A model generated the notes under the pieces. It made no database searches and was not told the DNA's origin. It saw nothing but the letters and a program-made list of their open reading frames with translations. A stretch of 64,000 nt of DNA, from assembly GCA_014338405.1 (NCBI GenBank), contig JTDE01000280.1, forward strand, positions 146,342 through 210,341. Direction: 5' to 3'. This document shows positions 23,150 through 33,480 of the stretch, in pieces. Both the position numbers and the translations under genes were made by a program. The stretch's first letter is position 1; each line of letters starts with the position of its first letter. Source of the DNA: Paragonimus skrjabini miyazakii. Lineage: Eukaryota > Platyhelminthes > Trematoda > Plagiorchiida > Troglotrematidae.

Positions 23150-24450
23150 CACTCTCGTCAGAATCTGGCGGTTAAGCTAGAGTGGAGACTGCGCTGAGCT
23201 CTAAGGAAGAAGACAGCCCGCTCGATTGAATTCCGGTGAATGGTGTGCGTATGCCGTTAACATCAGCACTTTAGTCAAAGCCCGCCGACACATACCAAGA
23301 AGACGTTTGTTTGTCAAATTTGCATATGCTCCAAAAAAGCAATAATTCCAATGCTGTCAAGAGCGCCTTCTACGATGCTCTTTCGGACCTTAGAGCTGAA
23401 GTAAATACCAAGACATCGTTCTGCTTGCCATTGATATGAATGCACAATTCTGTCATATTACTCCAGAGGAGAAGCCGCTGACAGATATGCTCGGTGTTTG
23501 GGCGCGAAACATTCACAATGCCCCTCAACTGTTGCAAGTATGTGCATCTGATGAACTTTGTTTATCGGGTAGAACATTTCACCACAAACGATTGCAATGG
23601 ATCATGTGGTGACCGTCCTTTGCAACTCAGCCATCTCGAGCATTCTCCGTTTTAAGTTGTGTTTGGTGAGGGTGCGCAATCTTTCTCTTCCTTTCTTGAA
23701 AAAGTTTTCAGAGGTTCCGATGATCTCCGAATGGGGCTTCTGCCAGGTAATAAGCTAATTGCTATTGAGTGTACAGATGAACTTCCTTTAGTTAGTTCCC
23801 CCGCAAAGAACATGCAGACCATACTGAATTGGTTAAGTTGTATGGTTAGCCTATATAGTATTAACTATACACTTTCGATATGTAAAGTGTTGTTACAAGA
23901 TCGAGTTTGCTTGAGACTGTCGATCATTCCACCGACCTTGGTAATCTCATCGGTTTGTGAAGTTGTTGATGTGGTGTCTACGCTGACTTCGGAAGCACGT
24001 AGTGCATTTGCCAATTTTTGCCATTTTTGGCGTCGCAAGGACAACCATTCGTTGATTATTAGTAGAGTTTACAATGCGTACGTTCATTTAGTTTTGCTCC
24101 ATGGATCACAGACTTAATCAACTCGTGAGGAAAAATCTCGGTATTCGAACATGGTCGCCATTGTCGGTTGACCAGCGTCAACCGGACGGACTGTGTGAAC
24201 AACATGCCAATCCGTCCGCGTTTATCTGGGAACTGTGCGAGTTCGCGACCAATAACCGAATTAATAAAAAAGCATTCCTCGCCTGATTTAACACGTAGCC
24301 CGTTTGCCGAAGAAGCGACTGCTACACCGCACATTGTTCGGTGTCACTGTTGATAGTCGGAAAAAGCCACTAGATGGTCGTGCGTTATCATAACCTTGAC
24401 CACCCCACTGAACAAGGTACTACTTCGTGGACTGTCGTCGATAACAACGA
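23150..24450 (+). pseudogene. Decayed RTE element with endonuclease and RT remnants
   Basis: From 23412 a frame reads DIVLLAIDMNAQF, then LLQVCASDELCLSG and FHHKRLQWIMW. This is the C-terminal part of an APE-type endonuclease (GDFNA and ..RRRVTW landmarks). Shortly after, near 23650-23680, comes a decayed GVRQGC motif, so the RT fingers and motif A are deleted. RT palm and downstream sequence follows: LLPGNKLIAIECTDELPLV corresponds to the YADDxVLL region with the YADD box destroyed. Then come ICKVLLQD, ARSAFANFCHFWRRK and RVYNAYVHLVLLHGS, and finally RLLHRTLF with stops. It is non-functional. The internal deletion joins endonuclease to motif B. Confidence 0.7.
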
Positions 24451-25059
24451 CTGCAGCTCGAATCATACTGCTCACAGATTCGGCTGGAGGCTGAAAGTGA
24501 CGATAAAACTCAGATTACACAGCGGGCGTTTATCGTGGCACATTACTCCATTCTGAACAGTTTTCTTTAATATCACCTTTTACCTATCGGGGTTGTTTTT
24601 GTGGAAAGGATTGGTTCACTGAGCTTCGATTGATTCATAAATGCTGATGCACGTGGTAATCTATCGGCACTAACAAGCTGTTTGCACGTAGACTTTGTAT
24701 TTCATTATGTTTGGCGACTTTTCTTTTTTGCTGAAAAAATCGTACGTTCAAAAGCATTTTGAAATGACGAGAAAGAATGTGTAGTGCGAATGCTTCGAAC
24801 CATTTCAATCATCCATATTCACCTGATAATTTATGACTGACATCATTTTCACATGATCATTACCTTTCTCACAGTAACTGAAAGTACTGACGTACATTGC
24901 GCGATCACTAGAGTTCACCAACCTTTCGTTTATCCCATCATTTCATTTTGAGCTTCAGATCGAAATGATTTTTAGAGTAAAACAACAAAGCAAACCAGAT
25001 TCGTACACTATATAACAGCTCTAGTTTTCTTATACTTCCGTATGTTGATCTTCAAACTG
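24451..25059. other. No gene seen
   Basis: No supported exon or repeat. Confidence 0.35.
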
Positions 25060-25205
25060 TCAATCTGTGACCGGTTTCATCCCTGCTTAAGCTCACCAAG
25101 TAAAGATAGTTACGGTATGGACTGAGCCGACAACCCCTCAAGCAACGAGCCAAAGCTCATCCACTCGATCACCAGTTCTCTGAGTTACATGTAGTTGGGT
25201 TGTAA
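25060..25205 (-). repeat. SINE family 2, copy 1 (diverged)
   Basis: It shares with 25325-25475 a block around GACC(G/A)GTTTC(A/G)T and a later block around GAGCCGA(C/T)AACCC. On the minus strand the latter resembles a polymerase III B box (GGTTATCGGCTCGATCC in copy 2). The direct arrangement suggests two independent insertions or a tandem duplication. Confidence 0.5.
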
Positions 25206-25324
25206 CTTGTTTTGCACCTCGTTGATGCTATTGGACACAGTTTACAAGGAATTTTCAATATGTACTTGCTACGGCTGCAACAGTTCAAACTGATTATTAT
25301 TAATATTACTATTATTGTGCTTCG

Positions 25325-25475
25325 TGATACTCACCCTCACACCGACGATCCATGACCAGTTTCGTTCTCGTTTAGACTCCTAATGTAGGGATAACCAACA
25401 AGGGGATCGAGCCGATAACCCTGCGAGGTGCAAGGCGACGCTCATAGAACTCACTTCAAATTTAGTTCTCTCTGT
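25325..25475 (-). repeat. SINE family 2, copy 2
   Basis: Better preserved than copy 1. On the minus strand a tRNA-like head with the B-box-like GGTTATCGGCTCGATCC is followed by the GAAACTGGTCATGGATCG block. A third, inverted relative lies near 41150-41260. Confidence 0.5.
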
Positions 25476-27345
25476 TCCAGGGTTACTCTATTTATTTGTG
25501 CCTTATAATCACGCTGTTCGGAAAAGCGTCATTGTTTTATGTTGAAACAAAGCAGGATGATCTGCGGTTCATGATGGGCCAATTAGTGTTCGCACTTTGC
25601 CAAACCTAACAATCTGTACAAAAAGCTGTGAAGTAGGTTAGTCGTCCTGGTGATGGCATCACTGTTTCCACTGAACCTACAGTTTGATACTTCGATAAAA
25701 GCGACTGTTATAACTCAGGATTCAATCAACACCAGTTCACCCGAAGTGAGAGCAAAGCACCGTCACTGAATAGATCAAACGAGTACGCCCAGACAACTTA
25801 TGAATTAAGGAACAGTGTCTACACAACTCGCCAGAAATGATCCTCTTATTAGAGAGTGACAGGAGCCCATCAATGGCGCGTCCATTCTCTTTTTCTCAGA
25901 CAGCCGTTTCAATAACAATGTTGCGTCTACAAAATGTTCAGTTTCTAGCATTCACAGTATGATTTTAGATCCCACCTTTGTGTTTCTGAGCCTATGAATC
26001 AGGTGCGGAGTTGAAAGGATTCAGCACATGGTACGCACACATGCGCAGTAGAAAGCTGGATAAGTCACCGTTTCAGAAGACACCCAGAGGCCTACATGAC
26101 GGTGATTGAAAAAATGAACGGACAAACTAGCGCTCTGTTTCGAACGCATAAATCATGGTCGAATTTTGTGCTAATCACAGCGCAGCAATTGACGTCACCT
26201 TATCGTCGTATCCGATGCGCTGAAAACAACAGCAAAAAAGTGTAGCAGAATAATCACTGCACATCGTACCGTGACCGTAAAATGTACATGTTATAAACTA
26301 ATTTTTCAAAGGTTGCACGCTAGAACTACGTCTGAATGGAAGCCAGTTCACTTCGTTTGCCCATCTGAAACTTTCACAAAACTACCCTAGTACGAATACC
26401 AGTCGTTTGGAAGTGGATTCAGCCTACCCTTCAATCCTCAGTATCCACAGTATCATGATATGTTGATTGTTGATGACCTCGCCAGAAGTGCTACACGATT
26501 TCGGCAACTGCTTATTGTTGTTTATCAACTTGAATTAAACGCACTGCTTCGTCGATCGTCAAATTTACGTGATATGCTCTCATAGCTTGGCTCCCGAGAC
26601 TATGATCTATTCTTCCCGCTCAGGCCACCATTGTGTGTGACCGATCTCGGGACATTGTGTGTAGATTGTATCTAACTTCCGCGCCGAGAATCGTAGGCCA
26701 CTCACGAGACCAGTGAGGAAATGTACCTCTCGATGCGCGCAACATTACGATCAACATGACCTTTTTTTTGAAGGAATGGAGTGAAAGAAAAAAACCGACT
26801 GTCCGTCCTATATCAATACGGGAGGAGAGGCAGCCTCTGGCGGATAGCCTGTGTGACGGCTGAACAGCAGTGCAAAGGTTCGGTCACAACGTGGTATGCG
26901 TGTGTGCGACGACTGTTTCACATATGGGGAAACCACGTGATTTGTGTCCGATGCTGGACAAAATAAAATGTCGGTGGCCAATTATAGCACAGCTCCTTAC
27001 CACTACCTAGCTGCTGGCTACCGTCAGTACATTCATGTGCCCTATCTCCACACTTACCAGAAACTGAAACACACGTGCTCCGATGACGGTACTGTTGGAG
27101 TGCATCAAATAGGATGGTCCAAATGTGTGGCTTGAGGTTTACCCTGTTTCTTTTGACGATCTGATTTTATCAAATGCTCCTTAAAATTAACAGCTTACAT
27201 TTAGTGTGAAATAGCTAATCTATAATAAATCCCAATAAGGATATATCAACCGTCAGTTGTTACAATTAGCTGCGAGTTTGTTCACTCCTAAGTATGATCA
27301 CAAATGTCATATATTCATTCGTAAAATCAAAGTTAATAAAGCTGA
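25476..27345. other. No supported gene
   Basis: Short open frames only (for example 26781-26966 and 26944-27135), without domains or convincing splice sites. Confidence 0.3.
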
Positions 27346-27445
27346 NNNNNNNNNNNNNNNNNNNNNNNNNNNNNNNNNNNNNNNNNNNNNNNNNNNNNNN
27401 NNNNNNNNNNNNNNNNNNNNNNNNNNNNNNNNNNNNNNNNNNNNN
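27346..27445. other. Assembly gap of 100 N
   Basis: Exactly 100 ambiguous bases, the usual placeholder for a gap of unknown size. It lies 140 bases upstream of the RTE open reading frame, so missing 5' element sequence could be inside it. Confidence 0.99.
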
Positions 27446-27585
27446 ATGTTTATAAAGATAGGTCGTACAAATCGAACAGTTGACAAATGCCTTCCATTGA
27501 CGGATGGAGAATCACCAATACTCACATGTATCTTCTCAAAAAGCGGCTAGCCTCTCTATACCATCCTTGACTAAAGTTAGGATAA

Positions 27586-29850
27586 GTGATTAATGACTGT
27601 TTCAAGTACCTGCTCAACGAGACTGACACAGATTTACGGTTGATAGATTATGTTGCTGGACAACGACCCCACCGACAGCAACGACTGGCTGTTGAGAAAC
27701 TGGCTTTACCATCGGTAAAGCATAAGTACCAAACCAGCTTAGAAAGCTGCCATAGTGATACTCACTCCGAAGACCCTAACAGCTGCTGGACACAAATCTC
27801 GCAGGCTATTCAGAAAGCAGGTACTGTAGCATGCTGCACAGGGGTATATAAGTTTAATAAACATTGGATATCAGAAAAATCTCTGGAGTTGTTAGAAGCC
27901 AGACGGAAGATTCCTCCTGGTAGTTCACATAATAAATCTAGAAGAGATATCCGTAGGAAGCTGAAACGTAGTCTAAAGGCTGATCGTGAGGCTTGGTTAG
28001 TAAAAGAAGGTAAGGAAATGGAAACCGCCTTTGCTCCAGGGAACACGGACAAACTATTTAAGCCGATCTGGGCCACTGGTCCCAGGCGACATTCTGTCAG
28101 TGAAGCTATCAGCGAGACTGATGACACACTAATCTATAATAAGTCCAGAAGGTTAGTGGGTTGGGCGGAACACTTTGAGGAACAATTTAGCTGGCCTCCT
28201 GCTTCTATTGCGTTGCCGCTACAAACTTGTGATGTAGCACCCTGGTCGGTAGATTTGGAACTCTCTACTGAGACTGAGGTTCACAATTGCCCTTCGGCTC
28301 TCAGTCGTAATAAGGCTGCTGGTCCAGATGATCTCGTGCTGGCGCCTTTCAAAGAGGGCGGAAAGGCGTTAGTAGAAGCTTTGACTCAGTTGTTTCAACT
28401 TGTGTGGACGACGCAGACCATCCCTCCGTGCTGGAGTAATTTGATAATAGTTCCCATATTCAAGAAGGGAACCTGGGACTCTTGCGAAAACCATGGGGGA
28501 ATTAGTTTGACCCCAGTCATTTCTAGGGTTCTGGCATCCATTATACTTTGTCGACTAACTGCAGTTTGGGAGTTAAACATTAGAGAAGAACAGGCAGGTT
28601 TTCGTTCAGGTTGGGGATGTATAGATCACATTTTTACCCCACGTCAAATTCTGGAGCAGCGTCCTGTGTAGCGCCTGCCAACAATCGCCGTATTCCTCGA
28701 CTATAACGGTGCGTTCGATTCGATGGATCGATCTACACTTTTAGGGTCGCTTAAACGCAAGGGTGTACCGACTAAGTATGTGAAAATACTGTCAACGCTT
28801 TATTCCCATACTTCAGACCAGGTTAGGGTTTACGGCGAACTATCTGACAGTTCCAGCACCAGGAGAGGTGTACGTCAAGGCTGTCCACTTTCACCATTTT
28901 TGTTCAATTTCGTCATAGACGAAATAATGGAAGACTGTCTCCTGCAGTCACACGATGCCGGCCTAGACCTCTTACCTGGTGGAAGGCTGACTGATCTTCA
29001 TTATGCTGACGACATGGTGTTGCTGTTTGACAACTTTCAAGCAGCGCAAGCAACGCTAAATGCAATTTCAAGTTCTGCCAAGTACTTCGGAATGCGCTTT
29101 GCAGCCTCGAAATGCAAAGTGATTCTGCAAGATTGCTGTGATTACGTAGATTTAATGTTAGATAATGAAGCCGTGGAGGTTGTTGACCAGTTTTTATATC
29201 TGGGAAGCTGCACCAACGGCGGCGGCGGAAGTGTAGAGAATGAAATAGAGACGCGTATTTCCAGGGCTAGAGCGGTGTTTACTAATCTGAGGCACTTATG
29301 GCGACAGAAAGTTATCTCTCTGAAGCTTAAGGGTCGCGTATATCAGACAACAGTGAGGGCTCTATTACTTTACGGCGGCGAAACCTGGTCACTCAGGGTA
29401 GAAGACCTGAACCGTCTTCAGATATTCGACCACCGATGTCTGTGTTCAATTGCTCGTATCATGTGGCACCAACGAGTGAGTAACGAGGTTAGGAAGCGGG
29501 CGTTTGGCACTGATTGTCAAACGAGTTCTTCCGTTCATTCCTTATACTTGCACAGACTTAGATGGTTAGGTCATGTACTAAGGATGCCAGCCAGTCGTCT
29601 GCCACACCGAGCACTGTTTGCCGACGCTTCAGTCGATTGGCGTAAGGTGCGAGGTGGACAGATGATGACCTGGCGTAGACAAATGAAATCGTTCACGAAG
29701 GGGTTGGCTTCTGTAGATCGGGCTCGTCTCCCGGGTTGGAGCCCTCGTGACTCACAGAGTCGGTGGCTTGAGACGTTAGGTGAGATGGCAGCTAACCGAG
29801 CTCAGTGGCGTGAATGTTGTCGTTGTTTGTCCGAGTTGTCTGTGAAGTGA
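27586..29850 (+). pseudogene. RTE-type non-LTR reverse transcriptase, one in-frame stop
   Basis: A single reading frame of 755 codons is interrupted only by a TAG at 28669-28671. Domains in order: a linker region (residues 1-200), RT fingers with AAGPDDLV and NLIIVPIFKKG, EEQAGFRSG, motif A FLDYNGAFDS, GVRQGCPLSPFLFN (motif B), catalytic YADD at 29002-29013 and ICKV-like palm residues. Thumb and C-terminal landmarks RWLGHVLRMP and RLPGWSPRDSQSRWLETLG follow. The stop falls between the fingers and motif A. The APE endonuclease normally found N-terminal is missing; the frame is closed by a TAA just upstream and the assembly gap follows. This type of sequence is common in flatworm genomes. The plus frame from 28723 alone would keep the catalytic core but not the fingers. 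Confidence 0.9.
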
Positions 29851-30130
29851 GTGCACTTAATGACGCGGGGCAGTGAAGGCCGTAAGGAAGCTGTCTTGCT
29901 GATGACGCCTTACTTTCACTTACAGCTTGGTTGTTTGTTTGTAAGATGTAGGCGCCTTGATGTTGTATGTTTGAATGTAGACGTAGCTATTTTCAGGGGT
30001 TAGGTCCGCTCCCCTACCTCTTTTTTCTTCCCTTCCCAAACAGGATTTGTTTCTTCTTCTTCGTGGTTGTGTGGCAGTTAAGCCTCAGTTCGAACAACTG
30101 ATGTATTGCTGTTTATGATGATAATGTTGC
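29851..30130 (+). mobile_element. 3' UTR and terminal repeat of the RTE element
   Basis: It runs from the stop codon through CTTACTTTCACTTACAGC, a pyrimidine tract, GTGGTTGTGTGGCAGTTAAGC and a TGATGATAATG terminus. The same segment occurs in truncated copies at 8368-8605 (plus), 62196-62395 (minus), 4022-4115 (minus) and at the 3' ends near 36230-36430 and 56795-56960. Confidence 0.8.
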
Positions 30131-30279
30131 ATGCCTAATAGATCGTTATCCAACGCCATAACGATGCATCTATATTTTATAACACAGCTGTTCCGAGCCA
30201 TTAAATGCACTGTCAACGAATTGTATGATCAGAGACCGTCAATTCATAGAAAGCAAATGTCCGAAGAATATGTCCCACC

Positions 30280-31065
30280 TCATCATCATCATCATAACAG
30301 CCATGAGCCTGACCAAAATGTACTGTGGCTCGGGCCGCCGCTCACCTCAACAGTGACGTAGAATCTCCTAGAAGAATACGTTAATAAGAAGGTTGAACAC
30401 TATTAACAGTAGACTAAGCGAAAGAACTAGAAATAGTATGGATACAGGTACGCCATTGACTGAGACACACCGCCATCTCGGATAGCGTCTCTAACCAGCG
30501 GTTTGAGTGATCATCCCCATCCAGGCAGGCGACACCTACCCACTTTGCTCAATGAGGCAGTCATAGTCTTCATGTTCCGTGACCACGTTGTTGGTTGACC
30601 ACCACGCGATTTTACCCAACTGTTGGTGGCCTCATTATATAATGCCCGGTATGGTAAACCATTACATGACATACGGAGTACGTGACCCAGCCAAAGCAAG
30701 CTGTGTACCGTGATTAATTGACCAATTGATCGCGCATCCCGAGCGTTCCGGAATACGCGCCGGCGAACGGCCATATTGCTCAAGCGGTCAGTCCACTTAA
30801 TACGAGCCAATTGGCGGAGACAACGATGGTCAAACACAGCACGCCTGTTAATATCTTCTTTGTGAACATGCCACATTTCCGAACCATACAGCAAAATGGA
30901 TTGCACACAGGCATTATACACCCTTCCTGTCAGTGACAACCAGACATCTTCTCGACGTCAAAGATGACGCAGTTTGGCAAAGGCAACTCGTGCCTTTGCT
31001 ATCCTCGCTGATATCTCATCAGCAATGTTACAAGCAAGCCGCTTCTAATGAACAGACAAATAACC
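30280..31065 (-). pseudogene. RTE-type element, C-terminal part of RT and tail
   Basis: Minus-strand reading contains ISARIAKARVAFAKLRHL, then a TGA where Trp is expected, RREDVW, GRVYNACVQSILLYGSEMW, FDHRCLRQLARIKW, LLWLGHVLRM, LPYRALYNEA and GRCRLPGWG. A frame change follows, then NRWLETLSEMA. It is a related but distinct subfamily from the 27.6-30.1 kb element, to which it is inverted. The 3' end on the minus strand shows a TGATGATGATGA repeat near 30283-30296. 5' truncated; the RT catalytic part is absent. Confidence 0.8.
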
Positions 31066-31758
31066 AGGTTGCAATTGAAAAGTGAGCGGTATACAGATGA
31101 CGGTGCTATTGTATGTTTTCCAACACCTAGTTTGGTCAACTGCCTTTACATCAAAGACAGGTCAATGAAGTAACCACTACATTAACGCCACTGAATCCTA
31201 TTAGTCATCAGTTACCTTGGCTTTTCAAAGTGAAGAACATGAGGGACAAAGCCCCAAGCCTTCGAGATTAACACGCTCTGACATGGCTGTCTTCAGCTCG
31301 CTCTCCAATCAGTTACCTTTCTCGCGATTTGAGTAACTCGGCTGCAACACATGTAAAAGACGTATGGCATGTCAAAAGTATTAAAACACAAGCCAAATCT
31401 GAACTGTCTCACTTTGCAGGGATTCTCCTTATTATTTAGACTGTTAACCTTCTCTCATACAACAGAAAAACTAAACGATTGTTAATTTGTTTGTAGCACA
31501 GTTGTTAACCCGGAAAGAACTAACACAAGCACTTATGTATGCAGCGCGTTATGCAGCGTACGCGTCTTTTGATCTACTTACGAACAATGGTTAAGTATAC
31601 TGTATGTTTGTAAAGATTTGGCCAAATGTTATCGAAAACACATTGTGGAAACATATTTTCTTTTCTCAGTACATTTGTCAGAAATGTCCGTAAAACGGAA
31701 GTCAACCGTCGTGAGTTCCCATAACTGGCACAGAAATGTAATTCATTATTAGGCTTAC
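31066..31758 (-). other. Intron sequence, no exon seen
   Basis: Lies downstream of the AMPK-gamma exon on the minus strand. A segment near 31200-31330 looks like a repeat (two occurrences of ATCAGTTACCTT about 100 bases apart), but I could not classify it. Confidence 0.3.
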
Positions 31759-31856
31759 CGTCAACTGGCTATCCAACACAACCAATCTGGCACTGTCCGG
31801 AATTAGGTCGTAGCAAGGTGTGTGATAGAACAACACGGCATACGTTTCTGCATCAC
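31759..31856 (-). CDS. AMP-activated protein kinase gamma subunit, exon of first CBS domain
   Basis: A 98-nt exon on the minus strand lies between a strong acceptor (TTTTGTCCTGTTTAG) and the donor ACG|GTAAGC. After two bases that complete a codon it encodes DAETYAVLFYHTPCYDLIPD and SARLVVLDSQLT, ending in phase 0. The CYDLIP..(S/A)(K/R)LVV.D..L pattern is diagnostic of the N-terminal edge of CBS1 in AMPK gamma subunits, where F(M)xxHxCYDLIPTSSKLVVFDTxLQ precedes VKKAF. The gamma subunit binds AMP, ADP and ATP in its CBS pairs and regulates the alpha kinase subunit in energy sensing. The following exons (rest of CBS1 to CBS4) should lie at lower coordinates on this strand, but I could not find them; they may lie beyond position 1, in the N gap, or have escaped me. 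Paralogue is not assignable, so no symbol is given. Confidence 0.75.
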
Positions 31857-32779
31857 CTAAACAGGACAAAAGAAGTATGCGAAAAACAATATGAATCTTT
31901 TCAACAGCATTAATGGCAAATAACAGAAAAATTACCCTTCTGGCGATGAATGTTTTGCAATGGATTAAACCTGAGTGACAGTTTTCACTTCTCAGATGAA
32001 CGAATCCCAGTTGGGAAGGGTTTGTGAAGTGTTTCAAACGCGGTACTTAAAATCAATCACGACACACAACCAACGATTTTACAGTATAAATTGATAGGCT
32101 ATGTGTCTACATACAGATAACCTGTTGTTTATAGGTTTTTTAAATGTTCTTTCAAAGGCATAACTCAGCTACTCATTTCTTGCCATCAATCGTACCGAGA
32201 CTGTCAGAACAGTTGTGAAACAACAACTCTTACATACTGCGTTCCACTTCACTCATTCTACGGAATAGCATTGTGGATTGCCAGAACCACTGTGGTGTTG
32301 TGAAATAATAGTCCAGAGGAAGAATCAGGATCGGTTGCGAAAGGCATCGAACAACCTCCTGGTAATTTCCATTTCCCTGATCTGTGAACATATGCAACGA
32401 ACATTATACTGCAAACTGTACTGTTTGACTAATGGTTATAAAAGTTGATCAGTCGGTTGGCTTAAAATGAGTTCAAAGCCGTTTAATGATGATGTCGAAA
32501 GCGAGATAAAGATTGTTCTTCAGTCAGAATCTATTATCATGAAAAAAGGTGCATACTTAAATCCGTCACCTAATCGATTGTGCAGCATTATTCTTTTTAT
32601 TAGCTGTTTGTGGTCACATGATGCTATGCTTATTTTCACTTCGATCAGCTGTTGTCGTTTGAGTCACTGATACTGCACAACTGGAGGGTTATTAATGAGT
32701 AACTCTGCATTTGGTGATTGATCCGTGTTTGTTTACGTCTAAACCGATCTTTTACTTCGGCTACATTTATACTCTTCCT
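31857..32779 (-). other. AMPK-gamma intron, no other feature seen
   Basis: Part of the roughly 6.5-kb intron between the exons at 38326 and 31856, if they belong together. No other exon or repeat was recognised here. Confidence 0.3.
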
Positions 32780-33480
32780 TTTTTAAAATTTTCGTTAGCA
32801 AGCCCACATTGTCCACTATCTACCTAGTATCATTGAACAACGCTTTGTTGGCACTGACTTCCCAAGTAAAAGTATACCAAAGCTTCTTTTCTAAGAGCTT
32901 TCAAACGCTTCTATCAGTCAAATGGACTCCGCGAACCTTTCAATCCGTTACCAATAACCCTCTTCTCCAGTCACATGTAGTGGTCGCTGTCTTGACAACC
33001 GGTCATCTGTCATTAGAGTATTCGTTTTTCCAAACACTGATGTAGAGGGGCCAGCAGCCGCGCTTGTGACCAAAGTGCATTCGTGCCTGTCAGGTGTCGT
33101 GTTTTCACCTTTATGTTCCACATTTCTTTCTACTATTTCAGTTCCAACGTTCGGCAATGGAATATTGTTTCTTTCTAAAAGCGCAGTATTGAAATAACCA
33201 TCATGAATCTTTGACTTTATCACTCCGCATCTTTTACCGAAATCTCTGTCTTTTCATTTGGTTTGTTCTAGTAAAGTCTGGTAAGCTGACTGTTAAAATT
33301 CCACCTCTGTGAAGTTGCTGTCCGTTGTCCAAAACAAGTTTTTCCGATGGTCCATACTTGGCAGATTGGTGAAGTAATTTGTTCACACGCCACCGAAAGA
33401 TAGATTTCGTCAAACTCACTGAATTGGTCCGACAGTAGTCAACAATTTCATACGTCACAAATGACTGCGATTATCACCGC
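32780..33480 (-). pseudogene. Gypsy-type LTR retrotransposon integrase remnant
   Basis: Minus-strand frames read KLLHQSAKYGPSEKLVLDNG, which resembles the (F/Y)GxPxxLVSDNGxQF block of the retroviral-type integrase core (second catalytic Asp and Asn-Gly). A later stretch, ERFAESI near 32930, resembles the AER(F/A)V segment that follows in such integrases. Stops and frame changes separate the blocks. No LTR, protease or RT was identified nearby. The remnant would lie within an intron of the AMPK-gamma gene. Confidence 0.5.
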
